From Psychrobacillus sp048572895 (lineage in GTDB: Bacteria; Bacillota; Bacilli; Bacillales_A; Planococcaceae), in assembly GCF_048572895.1 (NCBI RefSeq), contig NZ_CP183878.1, positions 1,612,001-1,676,000 on the forward strand: DNA of 64,000 nt, read 5' to 3'. Shown here one piece after another: positions 8,693 to 17,030 of this stretch (position 1 is its first letter; each line of letters opens with the position of its first letter). The notes below the pieces were generated by a model that ran no database searches, was not told where the DNA came from, and was given only the letters and a program-made list of their open reading frames with translations. The translations under genes and the position numbers were made by a program.

Positions 8693-9595
8693 TTGAATAA
8701 CGTTATTAAAAAGTCAACAATGCTTCTCTTGTTTTTAATTTTTGTTTGGGGAGCAAGTTGGCCAATTTATAAACTGGCATTACCATTTACACCACCTATA
8801 TTATTTGCTGGAATGAGAGCAACAATTGGTGGGCTTTTGTTAGCAATTATTTTATATAATAAGAGAGATAAAATAAAATGGCGTGAAAATTGGCGATTTT
8901 ATTGTATTTCCGCCTTATTAAATACAACTTTATTTTTTGGAGTTCAAACAGTTGGATTAAATTATTTACCTGGCGGATTATTTTCCATCCTTGTTTACTT
9001 TCAACCAGTGTTGCTAGGCCTCTTTGCCTGGATATGGTTAGGTGAATTTATGACTCCTGCTAAGATTATTGGATTGTTAATTGGGTTTATCGGAATTGTC
9101 ATTGTAAGCATAGATGGGTTGACTTTTCATGTCTCAGTTATTGGTGTAATTCTAGGATTACTGACTGCATTTTTCTGGGCTTTAGGCGTTATATACGTCA
9201 AGAAAGTGAGCCATATGGTTAATGCATTCTGGATGGTTTCCATGCAATGTATTATAGGTGGCTTCGTTTTAATAGTATTTGGTGGTTTTTTCGAAGACTT
9301 TTCCGATATTGTTTGGAACAGTAAATATATTGGTGCATTAATTTATGGTTCAATTTTAGGGATTCCTCTAGCACAAATAGTTTATTACAAACTTATTAAG
9401 GAAGGGGAAGCAAGTAAGGTGGGATCTTCCACTTTTATGGTGCCAATTACTGCTGTCATTTTAGGAGCAGTATTCCTAGATGAACCAATTACTTATTTGC
9501 TCATAATCGGCTTAGTTATGGTAGGACTTAGCATATTTATTGTAAATTATGAAAGTAAGAAGAAACTTATAGATTATAGTAATATTAGCAAATAA
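8693..9595 (+). CDS. EamA/DMT-superfamily metabolite exporter
   Basis: A 300-residue protein with about ten membrane segments in two similar halves, the EamA arrangement of drug/metabolite transporters. The opening LIFVWGASWPIYKLALPF and the later GSSTFMVPITAVILGAVFLDEP are typical of the two repeats. The substrate cannot be told from sequence; many relatives export amino acids or their analogues. The start is TTG at 8693 with AAAGGAAG 8 nt upstream. It lies 20 nt before a kipR-like regulator gene and reads the same way, so cotranscription is possible. Confidence 0.85.
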   Translation: MNNVIKKSTMLLLFLIFVWGASWPIYKLALPFTPPILFAGMRATIGGLLLAIILYNKRDKIKWRENWRFYCISALLNTTLFFGVQTVGLNYLPGGLFSILVYFQPVLLGLFAWIWLGEFMTPAKIIGLLIGFIGIVIVSIDGLTFHVSVIGVILGLLTAFFWALGVIYVKKVSHMVNAFWMVSMQCIIGGFVLIVFGGFFEDFSDIVWNSKYIGALIYGSILGIPLAQIVYYKLIKEGEASKVGSSTFMVPITAVILGAVFLDEPITYLLIIGLVMVGLSIFIVNYESKKKLIDYSNISK

Positions 9596-9615
9596 TTTAA
9601 ACTGAAGGTGAGTAT

Positions 9616-10374
9616 ATGAAAAATAAGACAGTAGTCCGTTCAATGGATGTCTTAAACTTGTTTCTTGAAAACCAAGAACTGACTTTTCAGGAGATAATTG
9701 AACTCTCCATGATACCGAAAACCTCTGTCTACAGAATGCTACTAACATTAGAAGAAATGGGTTTCGTAGAAAAAGGGAGTGATTCAAAATATCGTTTAGG
9801 TTTATTGTTTCTAACGTATGGAAACCTTGTAGCCTCCCGATTAAATCTAAGACAAATTGCTTATAATATCATGCAGGAATTACATAAAGAACTTAAAGAA
9901 GCTATAAATTTAATAATTCGTCAAGGTGATGAAACAATTTATATTGAAAAAGTGGATGTCTATCAAAAAGTTCGTTTATATACTGCAATCGGTAGAAAAA
10001 GTCCGCTTTATGCAGGCGCATGTGCTAGGGTTATTCTATCTTTTTTACCTGATCAAGAAATAGAGACTTATCTAAATCAGGTTGAGTTAGAAAAAATTGC
10101 AACTGGGACAATTACCACTAAAGAAAGAATAATAAAGACTATAAGAGATGCAAGGGTGAATGGGTATACAATTAGCCATTCAGAGTTAGAGGATTATACG
10201 TCTGCAATTGCAGCTCCAATTTTCGATTTTAAAGGAGAAGTAATTGGGGGACTAAGTATTGCAGGTATCGAAGCAAATTATCAAAATGATAACATTGCAT
10301 TTTATGCCAACAAAGTAATGAATGCTGCTGATGAAATTTCTCGTAAGCTAGGATATATAAAACCTCCTCAATAA
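9616..10374 (+). CDS. kipR: IclR-family transcriptional regulator (KipR-like)
   Basis: A 252-residue IclR protein: an N-terminal winged helix (LTFQEIIELSMIPKTSVYRMLLTLEEMGFVE begins around residue 22 and runs about 30 residues) and a C-terminal effector domain starting near residue 75. In B. subtilis the ycsFGI-kipIA operon also carries an IclR gene, kipR; here the IclR gene directly adjoins pxpC/pxpB, so I equate it with kipR. It probably represses the pxp genes; a palindrome in the pxpB-pxpA intergenic region (12305-12321) is a candidate target. RBS GAAGGTGA, ATG at 9616. The KipR identity rests on context more than on residue-level proof. Confidence 0.75.
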   Translation: MKNKTVVRSMDVLNLFLENQELTFQEIIELSMIPKTSVYRMLLTLEEMGFVEKGSDSKYRLGLLFLTYGNLVASRLNLRQIAYNIMQELHKELKEAINLIIRQGDETIYIEKVDVYQKVRLYTAIGRKSPLYAGACARVILSFLPDQEIETYLNQVELEKIATGTITTKERIIKTIRDARVNGYTISHSELEDYTSAIAAPIFDFKGEVIGGLSIAGIEANYQNDNIAFYANKVMNAADEISRKLGYIKPPQ

Positions 10375-10396
10375 TACAATTTGAGGAGGTTTTTCA
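10360..10396 (+). terminator. bidirectional terminator between kipR-like gene and pxpC
   Basis: AAACCTCCTCAA (10360-10371, overlapping the last codons) pairs with TTGAGGAGGTTT (10381-10392), with T after the right arm. It serves the two convergent genes. Confidence 0.8.
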
Positions 10397-10398
10397 AT

Positions 10399-11385
10399 TT
10401 AATGGTTTATCTTATAATTTATGGCTTTTTTAATAAGGTTTATCTTTTGTTCATTTTGAATAAAAACATGTTCAGCTTCTTCTAATGTAACCTCTTTAAA
10501 TTGGATAGTAGCTGTGGGTTGCAGTTGTGCAAGTGTAGGCAAGTCCGCAGAAATAACTTGACCAATCTTAGGGTATCCACCTGTTGTTTGTCTATCAGCC
10601 ATAAGAATGATCGGCTGTCCATTAGGAGGTATTTGAATAGTGCCAAATGTAACTCCTTCCGAAAGCAGTTCAAAGTTTTTCGAAAGCGAAAGAGATATTC
10701 CCTCTAATCGATAACCCATTCGATCAGATTGTACAGAGATAGTAAAAACTTCTGTCCAAAGATTATGTTGACTTTCTTTATCAAAACGATCAAATTCTGT
10801 TCCTTGAATTACCCGAATTACTTGATGTTTACTAAAATTTATCAACTCATTATAATTTATGCTCCAACTGATCTTGTTTTTCTTATTTGTTTCTGAAGTC
10901 TCGTATTCCAAATCATATGAATGCGCTAATGGAAGGACATCTCCTTTTTGCAACGCTCTTCCCTTATATCCGCCAATACTAGCACGAAGATATGTACTTT
11001 TACTACCCATCACCTCAGGAATATCAATTCCCCCAGCAATCGCTACGTATGCTCTACTTCCATTAATGGCTGTATGAAATTTTAAGATAGAGTCTTTCTT
11101 GACGACCATTGGGGTCCATAATGGTGCTGGAATACCATTAATAGTTGGTAAGAAATCACCACCAGTAATAGCGATCAGCGTTTCTTCCTCAAATTGAAGT
11201 GTCGTTCCATAAAGTGTTATTTCAAGAGCTGCCTCATTTTCGATATTACCAACTAATAGATTGCCTAGCCTCAATGAATAGGAATCCATTGCACCGCCTA
11301 CAATTACACCAAACTTTTGTGAGCCATATCTACCCAAATCCTGAATAGTAGTCATTAATCCATGGTGAAGTACTTTTATACTCAT
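10399..11385 (-). CDS. pxpC: 5-oxoprolinase subunit C (KipA / biotin-dependent carboxyltransferase-like)
   Basis: A 328-residue protein of the AHS2/KipA family: VLHHGLMTTIQDLGRYG at the start, ALEITLYGTTLQFE, AYVAIAGGIDIPEVMGS and GGYPKIGQVISADLPTLAQL are the family blocks. With PxpA and PxpB it forms the ATP-dependent bacterial 5-oxoprolinase that opens pyroglutamate to glutamate, removing a damage product. In B. subtilis the homologue was first known as KipA. It overlaps the end of pxpB by 4 nt, so the two are translationally coupled. Confidence 0.92.
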   Translation of the reverse strand: MSIKVLHHGLMTTIQDLGRYGSQKFGVIVGGAMDSYSLRLGNLLVGNIENEAALEITLYGTTLQFEEETLIAITGGDFLPTINGIPAPLWTPMVVKKDSILKFHTAINGSRAYVAIAGGIDIPEVMGSKSTYLRASIGGYKGRALQKGDVLPLAHSYDLEYETSETNKKNKISWSINYNELINFSKHQVIRVIQGTEFDRFDKESQHNLWTEVFTISVQSDRMGYRLEGISLSLSKNFELLSEGVTFGTIQIPPNGQPIILMADRQTTGGYPKIGQVISADLPTLAQLQPTATIQFKEVTLEEAEHVFIQNEQKINLIKKAINYKINH

Positions 11386-12110
11386 TTATTCAACACCTCG
11401 TATGCTAAGTATTCCTCAATTGTAATGGATACAAATCGAATTTGATCACCTGCCTGTAACAGTGTGGGAGGAGACTCTTTTGGTAGGAACAAATCAAGTG
11501 GTGTCCTACCAATGATTTGCCATCCTCCGGGTGTTTCTAACGAATAAATTCCTGTTTGTTTACCAGCTATACCTACTGAACCTCGTGGTATTGACAATCT
11601 TGGAGTTTCTCTTCTAGGAGTTGCTATTCGTTCATCCATACCACCCATAAAAGGGAACCCTGGTGCAAATCCAAGCATATAAACCAAACATTCACTGCTT
11701 GTATGAATTTCCATAACCTCTTCTTTTGATAGGTTATGGAATGTCGCTACATTTTCTAAATCAGGACCTAATTCACCTCCGTAGCAAACTGGAATCGTCA
11801 TAATTCTAGAATCGGTGTTTTTATCCAATGTTATCTGTTGCGCTAGTTTCTTTATATGACTAGCAACTTTATGATAGGCACTAGTCGAACCGGGCTGTGA
11901 ATTATGCACTACAAATGAATTATAGTAAACAGTTATATTGTTATAAGCAGGTACGAATTCAATTATTCCTTTAAAGGATATACTCGATATTTTCTCAGAG
12001 AGACTTTTGACTTGTTTATGTAGTGTAGGATTTATTCCTTCTCCAAGTTGAACAATCAATGCTGAATCACCTAAGGGTTTTATGTTGACTTCTAATTGTG
12101 GAGACATCAT
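11382..12110 (-). CDS. pxpB: 5-oxoprolinase subunit B (KipI / allophanate hydrolase subunit 1-like)
   Basis: A 242-residue AHS1/KipI-family protein. Characteristic segments are GDSALIVQLGEGI, IPVCYGGELGPDL, CLVYMLGFAPGFPFMGG and RGSVGIAGKQTGIYSLETPG. It partners PxpC in 5-oxoproline hydrolysis; B. subtilis KipI also inhibits the sporulation kinase KinA. GGAG lies 13 nt before the chosen ATG at 12110. A better-spaced ATG upstream opens only a two-codon reading frame whose TGA overlaps the pxpB start (ATGCTATGATG), so termination-reinitiation is conceivable. Confidence 0.92.
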   Translation of the reverse strand: MMSPQLEVNIKPLGDSALIVQLGEGINPTLHKQVKSLSEKISSISFKGIIEFVPAYNNITVYYNSFVVHNSQPGSTSAYHKVASHIKKLAQQITLDKNTDSRIMTIPVCYGGELGPDLENVATFHNLSKEEVMEIHTSSECLVYMLGFAPGFPFMGGMDERIATPRRETPRLSIPRGSVGIAGKQTGIYSLETPGGWQIIGRTPLDLFLPKESPPTLLQAGDQIRFVSITIEEYLAYEVLNK

Positions 12111-12178
12111 AGCATGTAAACAACTCCTTTAGTTTCGTATTACGGTACTTAGGTTCTTAAAAATGAATTATATAAATA

Positions 12179-12206
12179 ATTATAATTGTCTAAAATAAAA
12201 TTACAA
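12179..12206 (-). promoter_or_regulatory. candidate promoter of pxpB-pxpC
   Basis: On the minus strand TTGTAA (12201-12206), a 16-bp spacer and a perfect TATAAT (12179-12184) lie about 70 bp before the pxpB start. Confidence 0.5.
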
Positions 12207-12304
12207 GTTCTGTTTTCTTTACCGTTAGAAATACTGATTATTAAAATAATGTCTATTCAGAAAAATCAAACTGTGTTAAACTTTTTTTATATTTCAAAAC
12301 TTAA

Positions 12305-12321
12305 GTTCCACATTTTGGAAC
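12305..12321. promoter_or_regulatory. palindromic operator candidate (IclR/KipR type) over the pxpA promoter
   Basis: GTTCCACATTTTGGAAC has perfect 6-bp arms, GTTCCA and TGGAAC, around 5 bp. IclR-family operators commonly have TTCC/GGAA-type arms. Its right arm overlaps a plausible -35 (TTGGAA, 12315-12320) that is 18 bp from TATATT (12339-12344), so a bound regulator would block pxpA transcription. Assignment to the kipR-like gene is inference. Confidence 0.5.
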
Positions 12322-12366
12322 AATTTATATTTGAAGTTTATATTTAATCTTAGGAGGGGTTGGAAA

Positions 12367-13128
12367 ATGTTTCGAGTAGATTTAAATTGTGATTTAGGGG
12401 AAAGTTTTGGGCGTTATCAATTAGGTGAACAAAAAGAGATATTGAAATATGTAACATCTGCAAATATAGCATGTGGTTTTCACGCAGGAGATCCTAGAGT
12501 TATGCGAGAAACAGTAAAGCTAGCTATAGACTACGGAGTAAAAATTGGTGCACACCCAGGCTTGCCGGATTTAAACGGATTTGGCAGAAGAGAAATGAAT
12601 ATCTCTGCGCAAGAAGGGTATGACATGGTTGTTTATCAGATAGGAGCTTTACAAGCGTTTTTAACTACATTTGGTGAAAAGATGCAGCATGTAAAACCAC
12701 ATGGAGCACTATTTAATATGGCAGCGAAAAGTAAAGAGCTAGCAGAGGCTATAGCAAAAGCAGTTTATGATGTGGATTCTTCATTAATTCTCTTTGGACT
12801 AGCGAATAGTGAATTGACAGCAGCGGGAGAAAGAATTGGGTTACAGACAGCCCATGAAGTTTTTGCAGACCGTACATACCAAGCAGATGGAACTTTGACT
12901 GCTCGTCAACACGTGGATGCTTTGATAACTGATACACATAAATCTGTTGAACAAGTTGTCAAAATGATTAAGGAAGGTAAAGTAATATCTCAACAAAATA
13001 CGGAGGTATTGATAAAAGCTGATACCGTTTGTATTCATGGGGATGGTGAACATGCTGTTACATTTGCACAACAGATTAAAGAAACATTAGAGGGTAACAA
13101 TATTGCTGTTTCTTCATTAGTGGATTAG
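12367..13128 (+). CDS. pxpA: 5-oxoprolinase subunit A (LamB/YcsF family)
   Basis: A 253-residue YcsF-family protein beginning FRVDLNCDLGESFGRYQLG, with SANIACGFHAGDP, GAHPGLPDLNGFGRR, VKPHGALFNMAA and ADTVCIHGDGEHA as conserved blocks. It is the third 5-oxoprolinase subunit. The frame opens earlier (12331), but the ATG at 12367 has a strong TTAGGAGGGG and starts the fold. It leads the rightward operon pxpA-ycsG-ycsI, divergent from pxpB-pxpC, whereas in B. subtilis all these genes run in one direction. Confidence 0.93.
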   Translation: MFRVDLNCDLGESFGRYQLGEQKEILKYVTSANIACGFHAGDPRVMRETVKLAIDYGVKIGAHPGLPDLNGFGRREMNISAQEGYDMVVYQIGALQAFLTTFGEKMQHVKPHGALFNMAAKSKELAEAIAKAVYDVDSSLILFGLANSELTAAGERIGLQTAHEVFADRTYQADGTLTARQHVDALITDTHKSVEQVVKMIKEGKVISQQNTEVLIKADTVCIHGDGEHAVTFAQQIKETLEGNNIAVSSLVD

Positions 13129-13140
13129 GGGGAGTGAAAT

Positions 13141-14361
13141 ATGTCAAAAAAGAATATTATGCCAGTGAATAATAACAAGAAAGTTACAAATAGCGTATTA
13201 CTTGGAGCCGCTTTTTTAATGGCAACTTCCTCAATTGGACCAGGGTTTTTAACACAAACAACTGTATTCACGCAACAATTGGCAGCTAGTTTTGGATTTG
13301 TTATTTTAATTTCATTGATATTAGACGTATTTGCGCAATTAAATATATGGAGAATCATTACAGTATCAGGTTTACGTGGACAGGAGATTGCAAATAAGGT
13401 ATTACCTGGACTAGGTGTGTTTTTAGCAATTCTCATTGTGATGGGTGGATTGGCATTTAATATAGGAAACGTTGCGGGTGCTGGTCTAGGATTGAACGCT
13501 ATGCTAGGAGTCGATCCGATTACTGGTGCAGTAATAAGTGCAGTATTTGCTATATTTATCTTTGTAGTGAAAGAAGCAGGTAAAGCAATGGACAAAGTTG
13601 CTCAAGTAGCCGGTTTTGTCATGATATTACTTATGCTTTATGTAGCTTTTATAACATCCCCTCCAGTAGGAGAAGCGATTGTTAGAACATTTGCACCAAC
13701 TGAGATTAGTATATTTGCGATCGTTACATTAGTTGGTGGTACGGTAGGCGGATATATTACTTTTGCCGGAGGACATAGACTACTTGATGCAGGAGTAAGT
13801 GGAATAGAGTCGATACCAGATGTTACAAAAAGCTCTGTAACGGGAATTGCAGTAACGGGTATTATGCGTGTCGCTTTATTCCTTGCTGTTTTAGGAGTAG
13901 TATCGCAAGGGTTGGCAATAGATCCAGAGAATCCACCAGCATCTGTATTTAAACTTGCGGCAGGTGAGATTGGATATCGTATGTTTGGTGTAATCATGTG
14001 GGCTGCAGCCATTACTTCAGTAGTAGGGGCAGCTTATACTTCAGTTTCATTTATTCGTTCATTCCACCCGAAGATTGAAAAGTATCATAATTGGGTAATC
14101 ATATTATTTATTATTGTATCCACAGTTACATTTGCTTTTATAGGAAGACCTGTTAACGTACTTATACTTGTTGGTGCACTTAATGCATTAATATTACCTC
14201 TGGCACTAGGGACTCTGTTAATTGGTGCTTATAAAAAAGAAATTGTTGGAGCGTATAAACACCCTCTTTGGATGACGATTGGTGGGGGATTAGTAACCAT
14301 AATTATGGGTGTTTTAGGTATCATGACACTTATTGAACAAATTCCATTGCTTTTCAAATAG
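13141..14361 (+). CDS. ycsG: NRAMP-family transporter (YcsG)
   Basis: A 406-residue membrane protein with about eleven segments. GAAFLMATSSIGPGFLTQTT near residues 20-39 corresponds to the first unwound helix of NRAMP transporters, but the DPGN metal motif of manganese carriers is replaced by a GPGF sequence, as in the YcsG branch. The location between pxpA and ycsI matches B. subtilis. It probably imports or exports a substrate linked to 5-oxoproline or glutamate metabolism; metal transport is doubtful given the altered motif. 12 nt separate it from pxpA. Confidence 0.85.
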   Translation: MSKKNIMPVNNNKKVTNSVLLGAAFLMATSSIGPGFLTQTTVFTQQLAASFGFVILISLILDVFAQLNIWRIITVSGLRGQEIANKVLPGLGVFLAILIVMGGLAFNIGNVAGAGLGLNAMLGVDPITGAVISAVFAIFIFVVKEAGKAMDKVAQVAGFVMILLMLYVAFITSPPVGEAIVRTFAPTEISIFAIVTLVGGTVGGYITFAGGHRLLDAGVSGIESIPDVTKSSVTGIAVTGIMRVALFLAVLGVVSQGLAIDPENPPASVFKLAAGEIGYRMFGVIMWAAAITSVVGAAYTSVSFIRSFHPKIEKYHNWVIILFIIVSTVTFAFIGRPVNVLILVGALNALILPLALGTLLIGAYKKEIVGAYKHPLWMTIGGGLVTIIMGVLGIMTLIEQIPLLFK

Positions 14362-14377
14362 TTAGGAGTGTGATTAA

Positions 14378-15169
14378 ATGAACAATTATAATTCTATGTC
14401 ACCTAGTAATATACGTGAGTTGATTCGGACTGGAAAAATAACTGGCCCTACAGCTGGAATGTCAAAAGGATATACACAAGCAAATTTAGCAATATTAAAG
14501 AAAGAATATGCCTATGATTTCTTGCTGTTCTGTCAGCGAAATCCAAAATCTTGTCCTTTGATTGATGTGACAGATATTGGGTCGTTTACTCCAAATTCGA
14601 TAGCTAAAGACGCAGATATACGTACAGATATCCCTAAGTATCGAATTTATAAGGACGGCGAATATTCAGAGGAAGTAGCAGATATAACTGATTACTGGGA
14701 AGATGATATGGTAGCTTTTCTTATAGGTTGTAGCTTTACTTTTGAAACGCCATTACTAGAAGCGGGTATTCCAATTAGACATATCGAAGAGAATTGTAAT
14801 GTGCCTATGTATAAGACGAATATTCCATGTGTAAAAGCAGGCATTTTTGAAGGACCGACTGTAGTTAGTATGAGACCTATGTCCTCAGCAGATGCAATTA
14901 GAGCGGTACAAATTACATCTCGATTTCCTGAAGTACATGGCACGCCTATCCATATTGGAGATCCAAGTCAGATTGGAATTAGTGACTTAACAAAACCAGA
15001 TTTTGGGGATTCGGTTACGATAAAAGACGGGGAAATACCAGTGTTCTGGGCTTGTGGTGTAACTCCTCAAGCTGTGGCAATGCAAAGTAAACCTTCCATT
15101 ATGATTACGCACGCACCAGGATGTATGTTCATTAGTGATCTCAAGGACGAAAAGCTAAGCGTTTTATAA
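14378..15169 (+). CDS. ycsI: putative hydro-lyase, DUF1445 / UPF0317 family (YcsI)
   Basis: A 263-residue DUF1445 protein: SPSNIRELIRTGKITGPTAG, DITDYWEDDMVAFLIGCSFTFE, RHIEENCNVPMYKTNI and ACGVTPQAVAMQSKP are diagnostic. The family shares a domain with vertebrate DGLUCY, a D-glutamate cyclase that makes 5-oxo-D-proline, which fits its place beside 5-oxoprolinase genes; a cyclase or cyclisation-related role is my inference. It is the last gene of the rightward operon and ends at a strong terminator. Confidence 0.88.
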   Translation: MNNYNSMSPSNIRELIRTGKITGPTAGMSKGYTQANLAILKKEYAYDFLLFCQRNPKSCPLIDVTDIGSFTPNSIAKDADIRTDIPKYRIYKDGEYSEEVADITDYWEDDMVAFLIGCSFTFETPLLEAGIPIRHIEENCNVPMYKTNIPCVKAGIFEGPTVVSMRPMSSADAIRAVQITSRFPEVHGTPIHIGDPSQIGISDLTKPDFGDSVTIKDGEIPVFWACGVTPQAVAMQSKPSIMITHAPGCMFISDLKDEKLSVL

Positions 15170-15183
15170 AAAGTGGATTCTGT

Positions 15184-15229
15184 ACAAAAAACATGGAAAT
15201 CGAAATTTTCGATATCCATGTTTTTTTGT
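15184..15229 (+). terminator. rho-independent terminator of pxpA-ycsG-ycsI
   Basis: A hairpin of about 19 bp: ACAAAAAACATGGA...ATCGAA pairs with TTCGAT...TCCATGTTTTTTTGT. The first large repeat element starts directly after it. Confidence 0.85.
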
Positions 15230-15232
15230 GCG

Positions 15233-15932
15233 ATTTTTAAAAGAAAGTATATAAAAATGTAGCGTGTACACTTGGTTCGTGGACTTAAAAGAAGGAATAA
15301 TACCACTGAATTCCGTTTCAGGTGGACGCTTTCCGCGGGGTGAGCGATGAGCTATCACCTAAAAAGTAAGAAAGTTGAGACCTTAAAGAGTTGTTTACAA
15401 TTGAACGAAGGCTAAGAGTGTCACCTTCCACTACAATCAATATAATGTGTAGTGCTCCACTATAAGATATTGCATAGCCTATCGCTAAGATGATAATAGT
15501 GATCAATGTTAATATAGTGATAAAATCGTATGTTGAATTAATACTATTCTGTAATGATGGCTGAAGATGAAGAAAGTAGATTTTCTTTTAAACTAGTGGA
15601 AATATAGTGAAATTAGAGTTCACTAAATAAAGAAGCGAAATAGCGAACGAATTTGCATCTTCGAGAGCTTACTCTAGGAATAGGTAGTAGCTTTTCTTTA
15701 GTTATCCCAAGGTGCATTAACCTGTTTATAAAAGTTGTAGAAGGGCGACGGACAGACAACTGCCATAAGATTACCGAAAAAAGAGCAGCTGGTCGTGACG
15801 TTAGTCACGACCAGCTGCTCTAAAAAAACATTCGGTAATACTAAAGCAATAAGTCTGTCCAAAGCCCTTCGAAAACGAAAGATACATGTTTTGAATTAAA
15901 AGTAATGGGCGTTTTTTTGCCTGGTTCTTATT
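15233..15932 (+). repeat. dispersed intergenic element, copy 1 (about 700 bp, nested hairpin)
   Basis: The 5' end TTTTTAAAAGAAAGTATATA is shared with copies at 49.8 and 58.7 kb and with a relic at 28.4 kb. Next come a GTTTCAGGTGGACGCTTTCC block, a variable middle, TGTGTAGTGCTCCACT, and a tract around 15634 (GAAGCGAAATAGCGAACGAA) nearly identical in all copies. The 3' third folds into nested pairs: 15740-15746 with 15864-15870, 15750-15757 with 15853-15860, 15770-15777 with 15832-15839, and a perfect 17-bp apical stem 15783-15799 with 15804-15820. It sits between convergent ycsI and gltC. No credible coding frame with an RBS was found. On the minus strand the apical stem is followed by TTTTTT and probably terminates gltC. 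Confidence 0.8.
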
Positions 15933-16008
15933 AATTCGATAATATATCCACTGTCTTCCAACAGCTATCTTAGAAGGGGTTTTGTACATACTTCCATTCA
16001 ATAATATT

Positions 16009-16914
16009 TTATTGATACTGTCCAAGTAATGAGAAAAAATGAATGACAAAATCTTGAAAAACCTTTTCTGAAGGGGATAGATTCCGTGTTGCTGGGCTTA
16101 TAATTCCAACCGTTCTTCGTATATTAGGTAAATCAATTGGGATTTTCTTCGTGAATCTTGGGGTAGAATCATAAAAAGTACTTTCCGGTAAGAGCGTTAA
16201 TCCAATCCCTGCGGCAACTAACCCTTTGATCGCATCCATATCTTCACCCTCAGAAGAAACTTTAGGTTTGAAGCCGACAGAATTACATGCTTCGATTACT
16301 AACTTTTGCATGATGTAGCCTTCAGGAAAAAGTACAAAATCCTCTTTTCGAAGATCAATGAGAGGTATCTTTTCTCTTTTAGCAAAAGGATGGTTGGCAT
16401 TCACTAGAATAGAAAAATTTTCTGTAAAAAGAATCGTGTTATTTAAACTACTCTCCTTAGGAGGTAGAGGACCTAAAAAAGCCAAATTAAGCTCTCGTTG
16501 TTTAACAGCTTCTATTAAATAATTGTATGATCCTTGACGTAAATGAAAAGCAACATTTGGATGCTCCTTTTTAAATGCAGAAATAACAGTTGGTAATAAG
16601 TGACCTGCTAAACTAGTAGGGAAGCCAATTTTAATCGTTCCTTTTTCGGGGTTCAAATATTCATCAATTTGATCCTTAGCAAAATCAATGGCTTGGATGG
16701 CAGAGACGCTATGCTCCAAAAAAATCTTGCCAATTGGTGTTAGCTTTACGTTCCTACCTACTCGTTCGAATAATTGAACCCCAAGTTCATCCTCTAAATT
16801 TGCTATTTGTCTACTCACTGCCGATTGAGCAACATGTAAATGGACCGCAGCCTCCGAAATATGCTCTCTTTCTGCAACTTCTATAAAGTACCTCAATTGG
16901 CGTAGTTCCATCAA
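16009..16914 (-). CDS. gltC: LysR-family regulator of glutamate synthase (GltC-like)
   Basis: A 301-residue LysR protein. The winged helix occupies residues 1-60 (MELRQLRYFIEVAEREHISE, then AAVHLHVAQSAVSRQIANLE), and the rest is a periplasmic-binding-like effector domain (GTIKIGFPTSLAGHLLPTVI). It is divergent from gltA with a 116-bp gap, the classical gltC-gltAB layout, where it activates gltAB in response to nitrogen and carbon status. The gene ends 76 bp before the nested hairpin of repeat copy 1, which on this strand looks like its terminator. Assignment rests on family plus position and is strong. Confidence 0.9.
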   Translation of the reverse strand: MMELRQLRYFIEVAEREHISEAAVHLHVAQSAVSRQIANLEDELGVQLFERVGRNVKLTPIGKIFLEHSVSAIQAIDFAKDQIDEYLNPEKGTIKIGFPTSLAGHLLPTVISAFKKEHPNVAFHLRQGSYNYLIEAVKQRELNLAFLGPLPPKESSLNNTILFTENFSILVNANHPFAKREKIPLIDLRKEDFVLFPEGYIMQKLVIEACNSVGFKPKVSSEGEDMDAIKGLVAAGIGLTLLPESTFYDSTPRFTKKIPIDLPNIRRTVGIISPATRNLSPSEKVFQDFVIHFFSLLGQYQ

Positions 16915-16926
16915 ATTCCCCTATCT

Positions 16927-16941
16927 ATCTCGATATTAGAT
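16927..16941. promoter_or_regulatory. LysR-type box in the gltC-gltA intergenic region
   Basis: ATCT-N7-AGAT is an interrupted palindrome with the T-N11-A arrangement of LysR regulators, 13 bp from the gltC start and about 90 bp from the gltA start. It fits autorepression of gltC and activation of gltA. Binding is inferred. Confidence 0.5.
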
Positions 16942-17030
16942 GATTTATATCCAAATTATATATTGTTTATATTATTTTGAAAACATACAATATTCCTAAC
17001 GAACTTTTAAGTTTAAAAGGAGGTATTAAC

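Noticed and set aside
15164..15506. Small open frames on the minus strand over repeat copy 1 (60-80 residues, one with RGKRPPETE)
   Set aside because: They run through the repeat element, have no RBS and vary between copies; this RPPETE-type peptide is a known by-product of the GGTGGACGC repeat block, not a gene.
15233..15932. Group II (class C) intron, which also inserts after terminators
   Set aside because: No GUGYG-type 5' end, no recognisable domain V, and no reverse transcriptase; the hairpin is a simple nested stem rather than six radiating domains.
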